Source: an uncultured Paracoccaceae bacterium (GTDB taxonomy: Bacteria; Pseudomonadota; Alphaproteobacteria; Rhodobacterales; Rhodobacteraceae). From it: DNA of 64,000 bases. A program made the translations under genes and the position numbers. Each line of letters begins with the position of its first letter. Position 1 is the stretch's first letter. Below the pieces are notes generated by a model. That model had not been told where the DNA came from. It saw only the letters and a program-made list of their open reading frames with translations, and ran no database searches. Positions 8,427 through 17,997 of the stretch are shown piece after piece. The DNA is taken from contig CALIZF010000039.1 of NCBI GenBank assembly GCA_938028765.1, forward strand, positions 1 to 64,000. Reading direction: 5' to 3'.

Positions 8427-8995
8427 TGCCCGCCTCCCGCGCCGTCGGGCTCGCGCCCCGCCAGCGTCCAGCCCAGGCTGCGCCGCACCGTCCAGAGGCA
8501 CACGATCAGGAAAGCCGTCGCCCCGACCAGCGCACAGCCATAGGGGATCCACATCGGGATCGCCAGTTCGTACGACCGGTCGGGAAAGAACGGACGGTCG
8601 CCGAGGCGCAGCGCCGCCCGAAGACCCGGCCCGCCGTAGGGGAACCGCTCGCCGAAGGCCAGCCACAACCGCCACAGGATGACCGCCGCGGCGGCGGTCA
8701 TGATCAGGTCGCCGGCAAGGCCCAGGGCGGCATTCGCCCGCGCCGGCAGGGCGCGGGCCAGGATGTCCACCGTGACATGGCCGCGCCGCAGCTGACACCA
8801 CGGCAGAAAGCAGAAGACCGCCACCGCGCAGCCCATCGACACCAGTTCGAAGTCGCCCTTGATGGGAACGAGGCCGAGCGGCACAAGCGCCCGCCCGACG
8901 ACCGAGGCGACGGTCAACAACCCCGCCCCCAACAGCACCAGCCCGCCGAACAGCGCCAGCGCCCGCGCCGCGCCCTCGACCGCGCGCCCCGCCAT
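8423..8995 (-). CDS. dctQ: TRAP transporter small permease subunit (DctQ)
   Basis: A 190-residue protein with four hydrophobic segments, at roughly residues 8-35, 50-70, 85-110 and 150-175. It has the conserved RRGHVTVD motif of the DctQ family after the second segment. It pairs with DctM in the inner membrane. It begins three bases after the monooxygenase stop and shares TTGA with dctM, so the three are co-translated. The loop between segments three and four is longer than usual, ending in a proline- and arginine-rich stretch. Confidence 0.9.
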   Translation of the reverse strand: MAGRAVEGAARALALFGGLVLLGAGLLTVASVVGRALVPLGLVPIKGDFELVSMGCAVAVFCFLPWCQLRRGHVTVDILARALPARANAALGLAGDLIMTAAAAVILWRLWLAFGERFPYGGPGLRAALRLGDRPFFPDRSYELAIPMWIPYGCALVGATAFLIVCLWTVRRSLGWTLAGREPDGAGGGH

Positions 8996-8998
8996 CCG

Positions 8999-10273
8999 TC
9001 AGCCCCCCGCCGTTGCAAGCCCGTGGGACAGGATGGGCGGGCGCGCGTTCAGCGTCGCCACGTCCATCCCCGCGATGCGCTTGTAGGCGTCGGCCATCGC
9101 CTGCCGTTCCTCCAGCCCCATCACGTCCTCGATCCGCGCGAAGCCTTCCGGCGCGCGTTCCGCGACGCGGTCGAGGATCGCATCCGGCCCGTCGCCGCGA
9201 TTGGCCAGCACCAGCGCGTTCACCGCCGCGCGCCGCTCGGCCTCATAGGCGGCCAGCGCCGCCGGCGTGGGCCCATGGTCGCGCAAGGCCCGGCCGAGGA
9301 CGCGCGCATCGAGGATCGCCTGGCTCGCCCCGTTCGACCCGATGGGATACATCGGATGCGCGGCGTCCCCCAGCAGGGTCACCGCCCCGTGCGTCCAGCG
9401 CGGCAGGGGATCGCGGTCCACCATCGGATATTCCCAGATCCCCTCGGCCGCCGCGATGATGCCGGGGACGTCGATCCAGGGGAAGCGCCAGCCGGCGAAA
9501 CGCGGGGCAAAGTCCTCGGGCCGTCCCTGCCGGTTCCAGTCCTGCCGTTGCCAGTCGTGGTCCGGCGGGAATGCAAGATCGGCGATCCAGTTGAGCCGCT
9601 GTCGCCCGTCGGGCAGGTCGGCGATCGGGTAGACGACAAACTTGCGCGCCCGCGTCCCGATCATCGCCATCGTGCGGCCGCCGAGGAAGGGCGCGCCGTC
9701 CGTGACGCCGCGCCACATCATCACGCCGCGCCATTTCGCCGGCCCCTCGTGCGGGTAGAGGCGCGCCCGCACCGCCGAGTTGATCCCGTCCGCGGCGACG
9801 AGGACGGCCCCCCGGTCCGTGCCCGTCGCGCGTCCCGTGCGCCGGTCTGCCAGTGCCAGCGTCACCCCGCCGTCCGCCTCGGTCCAGCCGGTCACGGCCG
9901 ACCCGGTCCGCAGGACCGCCGGCCCCGCGCGCGCGATCAGCGTGCGACGCAGCATATCCTGCAGAAGGCCGCGGTGGACCGAGACCTGCGGCCAGCGATA
10001 CCCTGCCGCGATCCCCCGCGCCTCGCGCCAGATCTCGCCGCCCTGCGCCGAGACATAGACGACGCCGGCGGTGCGCAGCCCCGTCCCGTCTAGCTCGGCC
10101 TGAAGGCCGAGTTCGTGCAGCTCGCGCACCGCGTGGGGCTGGACGTTGATGCCGACGCCGAGCGGCTTCAGCTCGGCGACCGCCTCGTGGATGCGGAAAG
10201 GAATGCCCAGGGCGTGCAAGGTCAGGCCGAGCGTTAGCCCGCCGATTCCCGCCCCCGCGATCAGTACCGTCAC
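8999..10273 (-). CDS. FAD-dependent aromatic-type monooxygenase
   Basis: A 424-residue group A flavoprotein hydroxylase of the salicylate/PhzS type. The FAD-binding GAGIGG motif is at residues 7-12, a DG motif appears as AADGINSAVR, and the second FAD-contact motif is LLGDAAHPMYPIGSNGASQ. These enzymes use NAD(P)H and O2 to hydroxylate small aromatic or enolic acids. The gene lies between the TRAP binding protein and the TRAP permeases on the same strand, three bases from dctQ. That placement suggests the transporter imports the enzyme's substrate, an inference not provable from sequence. No ring-cleavage gene is adjacent. Confidence 0.9.
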   Translation of the reverse strand: MTVLIAGAGIGGLTLGLTLHALGIPFRIHEAVAELKPLGVGINVQPHAVRELHELGLQAELDGTGLRTAGVVYVSAQGGEIWREARGIAAGYRWPQVSVHRGLLQDMLRRTLIARAGPAVLRTGSAVTGWTEADGGVTLALADRRTGRATGTDRGAVLVAADGINSAVRARLYPHEGPAKWRGVMMWRGVTDGAPFLGGRTMAMIGTRARKFVVYPIADLPDGRQRLNWIADLAFPPDHDWQRQDWNRQGRPEDFAPRFAGWRFPWIDVPGIIAAAEGIWEYPMVDRDPLPRWTHGAVTLLGDAAHPMYPIGSNGASQAILDARVLGRALRDHGPTPAALAAYEAERRAAVNALVLANRGDGPDAILDRVAERAPEGFARIEDVMGLEERQAMADAYKRIAGMDVATLNARPPILSHGLATAGG

Positions 10274-10399
10274 TGCGCCTGCCTCCGCGCTGCTGGGCAG
10301 CCCCGGTTCCGGGACCGTCCATGCCGACTTCCACGGCGCGGCCGATGTCCGCGCCGCCAGCCGATGATCGTGCCGCCGGCCGCCGGCCGATGCGGCCCT

Positions 10400-10429
10400 G
10401 CGGCAGGCCCTGCGTGCAGGGACTGCCGC
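10400..10429 (-). promoter_or_regulatory. strong intercistronic hairpin after dctP
   Basis: Immediately downstream of the dctP stop, GCGGCAG pairs with CTGCCGC outside a second perfect pair, CCCTGC with GCAGGG, around a two-base loop; one mismatch separates the two stems. No T-tract follows. Hairpins in this position often protect the 3' end of binding-protein mRNA or cause partial termination, giving more DctP than permease. That role is inferred from position. Confidence 0.55.
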
Positions 10430-10440
10430 TGGACGAACCC

Positions 10441-11481
10441 TTACTGCGCCGCCCGCGCTGCGGCCATTGTCGCCCTGGCCGCCGCCAGCAGCGCCGCGCC
10501 GTCGAGGCCCGCCGCCGTCACCTCGGCCACCCAGGCGTCGGCGATCCCACGGCTGGCCTCGGCCAGTTGCGCCGTCAGCGCCTCGTCGGTCGTCGCGATG
10601 ATGTTGCCGCGCTTCTCGATGACGCCGATCCCCACGAGGTCGCCCGAATCCATCGCGCGGCCCGCCCAGGCCGAGGTCTCGATCCCGGAATTGGCGTCGA
10701 TCACCGCCCTGAGGTCGGCCGGCAGGCCCTCGTAGCGCGCCTTGTTCATGGCAAAGACGAAGGTCACGTTGTAAAGCGCCGTGTCGCCGCCGATCCGGGT
10801 GTGGCTGTCCACCAGTTCCTCGACCTTCAGCGCCGGGACGACCTCGAAGGGGATGACCCCGCCGTCCACCACGCCCTTCGACAGCGCCTCGGGGAAGGCA
10901 GGCACGGGCATCGACACCGGCGTCGCGCCGAGCGCCTCAAGAAGCTTCGAGGACAGCCGCGACGGCCCGCGAAGCTTCAGGCCCTTGAAGTCGTCCATCG
11001 ACGTGATCGGGCCGCCCTTCTTGTGGATGACGCCCGGCCCGTGCATGTGCACCGCGATCAGGTGCACGTCGGAAAACCGCTGCGCCGCGTTTTCCTGCAC
11101 GAAGGTCCAGGCCGCGCGGCTTGCCGCCTCGGCCGAGACGGGCGTCATGAACGGCAGTTCCAGCGCCTCGGTTTCCGGGAACCGGCCCGGGGTGTAGCTG
11201 GTCAGCGTCCAGACGATATCGACGACCCCGTCCTTGACCTGATCGTAAAGCGTCGGCGGCGCGCCCCCGAGCTGCATTGCGGGATAGATCTCGACCTTGA
11301 TGCGCCCGCCCGACTCGTCCATCACCTTCTGCGCCCAGGGCTCGATGAAGTTCAGCGGGACCGAGCCGCGGGGGCTTAGGAAGTGGTGCACGCGCAGCGT
11401 GACTTCCTGCGCGACCGCCGCGCCTGCACCCCAGACCAGCGCCAGCGCGCCGGCCAGCGCGAGTGTCGTTCTCCGTCTCAT
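10441..11481 (-). CDS. dctP: TRAP transporter substrate-binding protein (DctP)
   Basis: A 346-residue periplasmic binding protein. The N-terminal signal peptide MRRRTTLALAGALALVWG is followed by a probable cleavage after AVA (residue 24). The mature protein has the DctP pattern: LRVHHFLSP, then PFMTPVSAEA, then the conserved region KGLKLRGPSRLSSKLLEALG that carries the substrate-clamping Arg. The final third has LPADLRAVIDANSG. It delivers substrate to DctQM encoded downstream. A strong hairpin and 167 bases separate it from the monooxygenase gene. Substrate is likely an organic acid; the adjacent hydroxylase hints at an aromatic or cyclic acid. Confidence 0.92.
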   Translation of the reverse strand: MRRRTTLALAGALALVWGAGAAVAQEVTLRVHHFLSPRGSVPLNFIEPWAQKVMDESGGRIKVEIYPAMQLGGAPPTLYDQVKDGVVDIVWTLTSYTPGRFPETEALELPFMTPVSAEAASRAAWTFVQENAAQRFSDVHLIAVHMHGPGVIHKKGGPITSMDDFKGLKLRGPSRLSSKLLEALGATPVSMPVPAFPEALSKGVVDGGVIPFEVVPALKVEELVDSHTRIGGDTALYNVTFVFAMNKARYEGLPADLRAVIDANSGIETSAWAGRAMDSGDLVGIGVIEKRGNIIATTDEALTAQLAEASRGIADAWVAEVTAAGLDGAALLAAARATMAAARAAQ

Positions 11482-11663
11482 GTTGGGCCTCCCCGAATGC
11501 CGGCAGCATCGTGCTGCTCTGCGGCGGCAAGGGAAGCGCAGGCGGCAGTCCGTTGCAAGTGGATTGATCGCGCGGTCGCGCACCGAGCCGTGAACCGGCC
11601 GGGCTTGCGGCCGGCTGCCGGATCGGGCAGGCCCGGCGCATCTGCCCGTCGAAGGCCAGCCCG

Positions 11664-12149
11664 GTGACCGACCCCCGCCTTTTCCCGTCGCGCAACGCGC
11701 TTGTCCTGCTCGCGGCCGGCGGCTCGGCGGCGATGCTGGCTTTCGCGCTGCTGTCGCAATACGGGTTCGGCCTCTGGCCCTGTCCGCTGTGCCTGTGGCA
11801 ACGGTGGCCGCATGGCGCGGCGCTGCTGGCCGGGGCGGCGGCGCTGGCGCTCCCGGGGCGGGTCTGGCCGCTGCTCGGGGCGGCGGCGGCGCTGACAACC
11901 GCCGGCATCGGCGCGTTCCACGCCGGCGTCGAGCAGGGCTGGTGGCAGGGCCTTCAGGCCTGCGGGGCCGGGCCGGGCATCGCGGGCCTTTCGGCCGAGG
12001 CGCTGCTGAACCCCGCCATCGCCGTGCCCGCCGCGCCCCGCTGCGACGCCATCGCCTTCGCCTTCGCGGGGCTCTCGATGGCGGCCTGGAACGCGATCCT
12101 GTCGGTCGGCCTCGCCGGGCTGTGGCTCGCCGCGGCGCGGCGGGGCTGA
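11664..12149 (+). CDS. dsbB: disulfide bond formation protein B (DsbB)
   Basis: A 161-residue inner-membrane protein with four hydrophobic segments. The first periplasmic loop carries the redox pair C40-P-L-C43 (WPCPLCLWQRWPH), which passes electrons to quinone. The second pair is formed by the cysteines in QACGAG and APRCDA. It reoxidises DsbA in the periplasm. The GTG start at 11664 leaves a short polar N-terminus before the first membrane segment, as usual. It is divergent from dctP, with a 182-base gap that must contain both promoters. Confidence 0.92.
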   Translation: MTDPRLFPSRNALVLLAAGGSAAMLAFALLSQYGFGLWPCPLCLWQRWPHGAALLAGAAALALPGRVWPLLGAAAALTTAGIGAFHAGVEQGWWQGLQACGAGPGIAGLSAEALLNPAIAVPAAPRCDAIAFAFAGLSMAAWNAILSVGLAGLWLAAARRG

Positions 12150-12164
12150 GCCGCGGGCGGCCGG

Positions 12165-13388
12165 TCAGGGGCCTGGGATCAGCACATCGGGCACGATCCC
12201 CGTCGCGGCGAGGACCGGGGCGGGGTCCGCGCCGCGCAGGAGGCCGTGCCCGGTCACCAGCACCGTCGCGAACCCCGCTGCCGCACCGCCGAGGATGTCG
12301 GTGTGCGGGCTGTCGCCCACCATGGCGATGCGGTGCGGGGCGATGCCGGGCAGCCGGGCGCGGACCGCGGCGAAGGCTTCGGCGAACGGTTTGCCGAGGA
12401 AGCGCACGGCATGGCCGCGGTCGGCCAGGCGGTGACAGAACGCGCCCGGTTCTCGGCTGAACCCGCCTTCGAGCGGCGCGACCAGATCGGGGTTGGCGCA
12501 GACGACGGGCCGCGGCCGACGGTCGAGCGCGTCCTCGAGCGCGGCTTGCGCGGCATCGGTCCAGGCCTGCGCCCCGAGGAACACGAATCCCGCGGCGGTC
12601 GCGAGCCGCCGCGCGTCCAGCGGCGCAAGGTCGCCCGGCAGGTCGGCCAGCGTCATGCCGACCGGCCCGATGGCCGCCCAGCTTCCGGGATGCGCCGCCA
12701 TCATCGCCGGCAACGCTGCGGCCGCCAGTCCGCGCGAGGCGACGATGTCCTCGGGCGCAAAACGGAACCCCCATTGTGCATATTTCGCCTGCGCGACGAC
12801 CGGGGGCTGGCTTGCGCCGTTCGTCAGCACGAGAACCCGCCGCCCTCGCGCCTGCAGCGCCGCCACGGCCGCAGCGGCACCCGGGATCGGCGCGTCGCCG
12901 CGGTTCAGGACGCCGTAGGCATCGAGCACGAAGGCGTCGAAATCGTCCGCCAGATCCCGCAGACCCCCGGCGATGCGCGGCGCGGCCGGGAACGCCGCAT
13001 CCGGCAGGCTTGGGCGCAGCGCCTGATACCTCGCCAGCGCCCAGAGCGCATCCGGCGCGTCCGGCACCGCGCCCGCCCACCAGTCGCGCGCCGCCTGCAC
13101 GAAGGCCCGGGCCTCTGCCCCGTCGTCCGGGCCGACGTCGCGCGACAGCGCGCGCGCGGCCGCAAAGAACCCGCGCGCCGGCAGCCCGCCCTGCCCCTTC
13201 GCCGTCAGGATCGCGGCGCGGAAGGGGCGGCCCGCCTGCGCATCCTCGACCATCGTCGCCTCGAGGAGCGCGGCCACCGCGGCGATCTGCCCCGGCGGGC
13301 GCAGCCCGTGCGCCGCGGCCAGCGCGGCATAGCCCGGCCGCTCGCCCCGCGCGGCACGGATGGCGAGGTCGAGGCCGAAGGGGGTCAC
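12165..13388 (-). CDS. HAD-type hydrolase (TIGR01459-like) with extra N-terminal domain
   Basis: A 407-residue protein. Residues from about 135 match the HAD superfamily NagD-like group annotated as TIGR01459. Motif I is [12 protein letters not shown], motif II is VLTNGAS, a lysine is in FLGKPF, and motif IV is [14 protein letters not shown]. The second motif-I Asp is Tyr, as is common in this subfamily. The first 125 residues are a separate unrecognised segment rich in Ala and Gly (for example [18 protein letters not shown]). The GTG start overlaps the gyrA stop as GTGA, which supports both this start and co-translation. Substrate is unknown; family members act on small phosphoesters. Confidence 0.8.
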   Translation of the reverse strand: MTPFGLDLAIRAARGERPGYAALAAAHGLRPPGQIAAVAALLEATMVEDAQAGRPFRAAILTAKGQGGLPARGFFAAARALSRDVGPDDGAEARAFVQAARDWWAGAVPDAPDALWALARYQALRPSLPDAAFPAAPRIAGGLRDLADDFDAFVLDAYGVLNRGDAPIPGAAAAVAALQARGRRVLVLTNGASQPPVVAQAKYAQWGFRFAPEDIVASRGLAAAALPAMMAAHPGSWAAIGPVGMTLADLPGDLAPLDARRLATAAGFVFLGAQAWTDAAQAALEDALDRRPRPVVCANPDLVAPLEGGFSREPGAFCHRLADRGHAVRFLGKPFAEAFAAVRARLPGIAPHRIAMVGDSPHTDILGGAAAGFATVLVTGHGLLRGADPAPVLAATGIVPDVLIPGP

Positions 13389-16117
13389 GCCCCCTCCTGC
13401 TCGTCTCCTTCGGCGATATGGGCGACCGACACCACCGTGTCGCCTGACCCGTTGGTGTCGAACACCTTCACGCCGCCCGCCGAGCGCGACCGGAACGAGA
13501 TGCCGGCGACCGGCACGCGGATCGACTGCCCGCCCGCCGTCACGAGCATCACCTGGTCGGCCAGATCGACCGGAAAGGCCGCCACCAGCGGCCCCCCGCG
13601 CATCCCCGGATCCATCGCGCGCACGCCCTGCCCGCCCCGCCCCTTCACCGGGTAGTCGTGACTGGACGACAGCTTGCCCGTGCCCCCCGCGGTGACGGTC
13701 AGGATCAGATCCTCGGCCGCCGACATCGCGGCATAGCGCTCGGGCGACAACTGGCCGGCCTCGACCGTCTCTTCCTCGTCGTCGGCCTCGGCCGCATCGT
13801 CGGCCGCCGCGCCCTCGACCAGCCGGCGCTGCCGGAGATAGGCCGCGCGTTCCTCGGGCCCCGCCTCGAAATGGCGCACGACCGCCATCGACACCACGCG
13901 GTCGCCTGGGGCAAGGCGGATGCCGCGCACGCCGGTGGAATCGCGGCCCTTGAAGACGCGCACATCGGTCGTGGGAAAGCGGATCGCCCGGCCCATGGCC
14001 GTCACGAGCAGCACGTCGTCGCCCTCGTCCGCGATCCGGGCGTTCACGAGGCTCACGCCCTCGGGCAGGACCATCGCGATCTTGCCGTTGCGCTTGACGT
14101 TGGTGAAATCGGACAGCGCGTTGCGCCGCACGTTGCCGTCCGAGGTCGCGAACACGATCTGCAGCGCGTCCCATTCCGTCTCGGGCACGTCCACCGGCAT
14201 CAGCGCCGCGATCGACACCCCCGCCTCGATCGGCAGCACGTTGACCAGCGGCTTGCCCTTCGCCGCGCGGCCTGCCAGCGGCAGGCGCCAGCACTTGAGC
14301 TGGTAGACCATCCCGTCGGTGGTGAAGAACAGAAGCGCAGTGTGCGTGTTGGCGACGAACAGCGTTGTCACCACGTCATCTTCTTTCGTCTGCATCGAGG
14401 CGAGGCCCTTGCCGCCGCGCCGCTGCGCGCGGAATTCGGCCAGGGGCGTCCGCTTGATCCATCCCGAGGCGGTGACGGTCACCACCATGTCCTCGCGCTC
14501 GATCAGATCCTCGTCCTCGAGGTCGCCCTCCCACTCGACGATCTCGGTCCGTCGCGGCACGGCGAAGGCCGCGCGCACCTCGCGCAGTTCCTCGGCGATG
14601 ATCGACAGGATCCGCTCGCGGCTGGCGAGGATGGCAAGATAGTCGGTGATCTTCGCGGCGAGGTCGGCAAGTTCGTCGGTTACCTCGCGGACGCCGAGCG
14701 CGGTCAGCCGCTGCAGCCGCAGATCGAGGATCGCGCGCGCCTGCACCTCGGACAGGTTGTAGGTGCCGTCGGCGTTGACCGTGTGGGTCGGATCGTCGAT
14801 CAGCCGGATGTAGGCCGCGATGTCGGCGGCCGGCCAGCGGCGCGCCATCAGGCGTTCGCGCGCCTCCGCGGCATCGGCGCTTTCGCGGATCGTGCGCACC
14901 ACCTCGTCCACGTTCGACACCGCCACGGCAAGCCCGCAGAGGACATGCGCCCGCTCGCGCGCGCGGCGCAGCTCGAAGGCGGTGCGCCGGGCCACCACCT
15001 CTTCGCGGAAGGTGAGGAAATGGGTGAGAAACGCGCGCAGGGTCAGCTGCTCGGGCCGGCCGGCGTTCAGCGCCAGCATGTTGCAGCCGAACGAGGTCTG
15101 CATCGGCGTGAAACGGAAGAGCTGGTTGAGCACCACGTCGGGTGTGGCGTCGCGCTTGAGTTCGATCACCACCCGCACGCCGGTGCGGTCGCTTTCGTCG
15201 GCGATGCCGGCGATGCCGTCCAGCTTCTTCTCGCGCACGAGGTCGGCGATCTTCTCGATCATCGCGGCCTTGTTGACCTGATAGGGCACCTCGTCCACGA
15301 CGATGGCGAAGCGGTCGCGGCGCAGCTCCTCGATGTGCGTGCGCGCGCGGATCACCACGGACCCGCGCCCTTCCAGATAGGCCTTCCGCGCCCCCGCCCG
15401 GCCGAGGATCAGCGCGCCAGTCGGAAAATCCGGGCCCGGCACGATCTCCATAAGCCGCTCGGTCGGGGTGTCGGGGTTCTCGATCAGCGCAAGGCAGGCG
15501 TCGATCACCTCGCCGAGATTGTGCGGCGGAATGTTCGTCGCCATGCCCACGGCGATGCCGCCCGCGCCGTTGACCAGCATGTTCGGGAACCGCGCCGGCA
15601 GCACCGTGGGTTCGCGGTCCTTGCCGTCGTAGTTGTCCTGGAAATCGACGGTGTCCTTGTCGATATCGGCTAGCAGGAAGGCCGCGGGCCGGTCCATCCG
15701 CACTTCGGTGTAGCGCATGGCGGCCGGATTGTCGCCGTCCATCGACCCGAAGTTGCCCTGCCCGTCCAGAAGCGGCAGCGACATGGAAAACGGCTGCGCC
15801 ATCCGCACCAGCGCGTCGTAGATCGCGGAATCGCCGTGCGGGTGATACTTGCCCATCACGTCGCCGACCGGCCGCGCCGACTTGCGATAGGGCTTGTCGT
15901 GCGTGTTGCCCGTCTCGTGCATTGCATAAAGAATGCGCCGATGCACGGGTTTCAGCCCGTCCCGCAGGTCCGGGATCGCGCGGCTGACGATCACCGACAT
16001 GGCATAGTCGAGATAGGCGGTCCGCATTTCCGCCGCGATATCGACATGCGCCGCCCCAGGCTCGAGGCGCCCAGACGAAACGCCAGTAGAATCGGGGTCT
16101 TGCGGGCGGTCGCTCAT
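13385..16117 (-). CDS. gyrA: DNA gyrase subunit A
   Basis: A 910-residue GyrA. The breakage-reunion domain carries the active-site Tyr136 (AMRYTEV). The quinolone-resistance region reads [10 protein letters not shown] with Ser97 and Asp101, equivalent to the sensitive Ser83 and Asp87 of E. coli. The C-terminal domain contains the GyrA box QRRGGKG, which distinguishes gyrase from topoisomerase IV. It also has an acidic insert (about residues 770-800, rich in Asp and Glu) between two blades. With GyrB, encoded elsewhere, it introduces negative supercoils. ATG at 16117 is chosen because an upstream in-frame extension covers the divergent usg promoter. The stop overlaps the HAD gene start. Confidence 0.97.
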   Translation of the reverse strand: MSDRPQDPDSTGVSSGRLEPGAAHVDIAAEMRTAYLDYAMSVIVSRAIPDLRDGLKPVHRRILYAMHETGNTHDKPYRKSARPVGDVMGKYHPHGDSAIYDALVRMAQPFSMSLPLLDGQGNFGSMDGDNPAAMRYTEVRMDRPAAFLLADIDKDTVDFQDNYDGKDREPTVLPARFPNMLVNGAGGIAVGMATNIPPHNLGEVIDACLALIENPDTPTERLMEIVPGPDFPTGALILGRAGARKAYLEGRGSVVIRARTHIEELRRDRFAIVVDEVPYQVNKAAMIEKIADLVREKKLDGIAGIADESDRTGVRVVIELKRDATPDVVLNQLFRFTPMQTSFGCNMLALNAGRPEQLTLRAFLTHFLTFREEVVARRTAFELRRARERAHVLCGLAVAVSNVDEVVRTIRESADAAEARERLMARRWPAADIAAYIRLIDDPTHTVNADGTYNLSEVQARAILDLRLQRLTALGVREVTDELADLAAKITDYLAILASRERILSIIAEELREVRAAFAVPRRTEIVEWEGDLEDEDLIEREDMVVTVTASGWIKRTPLAEFRAQRRGGKGLASMQTKEDDVVTTLFVANTHTALLFFTTDGMVYQLKCWRLPLAGRAAKGKPLVNVLPIEAGVSIAALMPVDVPETEWDALQIVFATSDGNVRRNALSDFTNVKRNGKIAMVLPEGVSLVNARIADEGDDVLLVTAMGRAIRFPTTDVRVFKGRDSTGVRGIRLAPGDRVVSMAVVRHFEAGPEERAAYLRQRRLVEGAAADDAAEADDEEETVEAGQLSPERYAAMSAAEDLILTVTAGGTGKLSSSHDYPVKGRGGQGVRAMDPGMRGGPLVAAFPVDLADQVMLVTAGGQSIRVPVAGISFRSRSAGGVKVFDTNGSGDTVVSVAHIAEGDEQEGA

Positions 16118-16262
16118 GCTGGGTTCCGGCAGCGGGTCGGGGTGGCGCGCAGGCGCGCGCGGGTTCGCGAAGGGGTATAGCCCAAGCCGCGCACCGCCCG
16201 CAATGGCGCCCGGACCGCGTCGCTGGCAGCCGCCGCCGATGAGTGCCAAAACTTTGTTTTTG

Positions 16263-16291
16263 TTGACGACTTCTTCAGGCGTGGCATGCTT
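16263..16291 (+). promoter_or_regulatory. candidate usg promoter
   Basis: TTGACG at 16263-16268, a near-consensus -35 element, is followed after 17 bases by ATGCTT, a weak -10. This lies in the only AT-rich patch of the gyrA-usg gap and about 40 bases before the usg ATG. The -10 match is poor, so this is tentative. Confidence 0.35.
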
Positions 16292-16333
16292 CCATCGCGG
16301 CCGCGGATGCGCCGCACGATACGGAGGCACACG

Positions 16334-16609
16334 ATGGGATCACCCTGCTCGGAAACCGAGCTGATGCTGCGCGGCTACGGCCTGACCACGGCCGAATTCT
16401 TCTACCGGATGCCTGATCACCGGCATGTCCTGAACAGCTACATCTGGCAGGACTACGACCTTGCGCCCGACCACCCGCGGCTGTTCCGCTTCATCGAGTT
16501 CTGGCAGAAGAACATCGAGGGGCCGCTGCATTCGGTGCGCTACACGCACCGCAAGATGATCGCGCCGGGGGAATGGCGCAACCAGCGCGGGGAATTCGTC
16601 CTGCACTGA
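16334..16609 (+). CDS. usg: Usg family protein
   Basis: A 91-residue small soluble protein of the Usg family, named for its place near tryptophan or gyrase genes in alphaproteobacteria. Recognisable conserved stretches are [31 protein letters not shown] and [13 protein letters not shown]. Its biochemical role is not established. ATG at 16334 follows a clear GGAGG at 16323-16327. It is divergent from gyrA. No partner gene follows within 300 bases. Confidence 0.88.
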   Translation: MGSPCSETELMLRGYGLTTAEFFYRMPDHRHVLNSYIWQDYDLAPDHPRLFRFIEFWQKNIEGPLHSVRYTHRKMIAPGEWRNQRGEFVLH

Positions 16610-16928
16610 CCGCACCGGCGGCCGGGCGCCCGGAGGCGTCAGCGCCGCCGCCCGTCGGGGCGCGCTGAAGGGGACTCGCGGACGGGGGCGTGATGACGGG
16701 CACAACCGCCGCGGCGGTAGGACGCCCGCGCGGTCGCCCGCCGCGACCGGAGCGGGCAGGGCAGCTTGCGGCATGCGGGCGGACCCTTCGCCACCACAGG
16801 GCCGCGCGCGTGGCCGTTCGCGTCGCGCCGACCGCCGCACAGGCCCTGCGCGCGCCGCGGCTGCCGTGGTGGCCGAATCGGCCCCGCGCCGGGGTGGCGG
16901 CGCGCCCCGCCGTCCCCATATCGGCGGC
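16610..16928. other. intergenic stretch, nothing recognised
   Basis: About 320 bases between usg and the aspartic protease. Open frames exist because of the extreme GC content, but none has protein-like composition, a ribosome-binding site or similarity to a known family. The frame that continues into the protease lacks a site for an earlier start. It presumably contains the usg terminator and the protease promoter, neither obvious. Confidence 0.5.
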
Positions 16929-17510
16929 ATGACCGACCACGACATCGCCCGCCTTGCCTGGCTTGCGCTGCTGCTCGCCGCCCTCGCCGGCTGGATCGTC
17001 GCCGAGAACCGGCGGAACCTCGGCGCGATCCTGCGGCAGGCGGTCGGCTGGGGCTTCATCTTCCTCGCCGCCGTCGCCGCCTACGGCCTCTGGGGCGAAA
17101 TCCGCACCGCGGTCGCACCGCGCCAGTCCGTGGACCCGAGCGGGGCGCGCATCGACCTGCCGCGCGGCCCCGACGGGCATTTCCACCTCGTCCTCGGCGT
17201 CGAGGGCGTGCCGGTGCGGTTCATGGTCGATACCGGCGCCTCGACCGTCGTGCTGTCGGACCGCGACGCCGACCGGCTGGGCATCGACCGCAACCGGCTG
17301 GCATGGACCGGCACGGCGCGCACCGCGAACGGCACGATCCGCACCGCGCGGGTCTTGCTGCGCGGCGTGACGCTCGCGGGGATCCCGCTCGGCGATGTCC
17401 CGGCCTCGGTGGGGGACGGGCCGCTCGAAACCTCGCTGCTCGGGCTTGATTTCCTGAGCCGGTTCGCGAAGGTCGAGATCGCGGGCAACCGGATGACGCT
17501 GCACCGTTGA
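16929..17510 (+). CDS. TIGR02281-type clan AA aspartic protease
   Basis: A 193-residue membrane-anchored protein. Two hydrophobic segments (about residues 8-24 and 38-54) precede a periplasmic retroviral-type aspartic protease domain. The active-site motif VDTGAS has Asp101, and ARTANGTIRTARV and LLGLDFLSRF follow in the order expected for single-domain pepsin-fold enzymes, which dimerise to form the site. TIGR02281 proteins are common in alphaproteobacteria; their substrates are unknown. Start ATG at 16929 gives a short polar N-terminus before the first membrane segment. Convergent with holC. Confidence 0.87.
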   Translation: MTDHDIARLAWLALLLAALAGWIVAENRRNLGAILRQAVGWGFIFLAAVAAYGLWGEIRTAVAPRQSVDPSGARIDLPRGPDGHFHLVLGVEGVPVRFMVDTGASTVVLSDRDADRLGIDRNRLAWTGTARTANGTIRTARVLLRGVTLAGIPLGDVPASVGDGPLETSLLGLDFLSRFAKVEIAGNRMTLHR

Positions 17511-17532
17511 CCGCCGGCACCGGGCCGGCGCG

Positions 17533-17997
17533 TCAGGTGCCGCTTTCCGCCCGCTTGACCCACCGGCCCCCGTCCTCGGCCCAGTATTGCGCTGCCACGC
17601 CCGCGCCGGTCAGGCGCCGCCACTGGCCCCGCGCCGTCTCGACCGCGGCGGGATCGTTGCCGTCGAAGAGAACCGCGATCCGTGCAAGGCCGGCAGCCTC
17701 GCCGGGATCGACCGGGGCGCCCTCGAGGCTCATCAGGTAGCGCGCGCCGTTCGCGGGCGGCGCAGCGCCGGCCGCGATCAGCACGGGCTGGCGCGCATCG
17801 TGCGGCCCCCCGGCAAGGCCGTGCGGCAGGAAGCCGTCCTCGGGGTGCAGCCACAGCGCCGCATCCCACCACGCGGCGCGGTCGGCGTCCGGCAGCCGCA
17901 GCGCCACCCGCCAGCCCTCTGCCAGCGCCCGGTCGGCGAGCGTCGCCACCACCGCGCGCGGGTCCATCCGCACGAGGTGATAGAAGCGCGCCGTCAT
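17533..17997 (-). CDS. holC: DNA polymerase III subunit chi
   Basis: A 154-residue HolC protein. The N-terminal FYHL start, the central WTYD-like region here reading WWDAALWLHPEDGFLPHG, and the conserved PVLIAAG and IAVLFDGNDP segments are typical of chi. Chi links the clamp loader to single-stranded DNA-binding protein. The start ATG overlaps the pepA stop as ATGA, the usual arrangement of pepA-holC in many proteobacteria. Confidence 0.9.
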   Translation of the reverse strand: MTARFYHLVRMDPRAVVATLADRALAEGWRVALRLPDADRAAWWDAALWLHPEDGFLPHGLAGGPHDARQPVLIAAGAAPPANGARYLMSLEGAPVDPGEAAGLARIAVLFDGNDPAAVETARGQWRRLTGAGVAAQYWAEDGGRWVKRAESGT

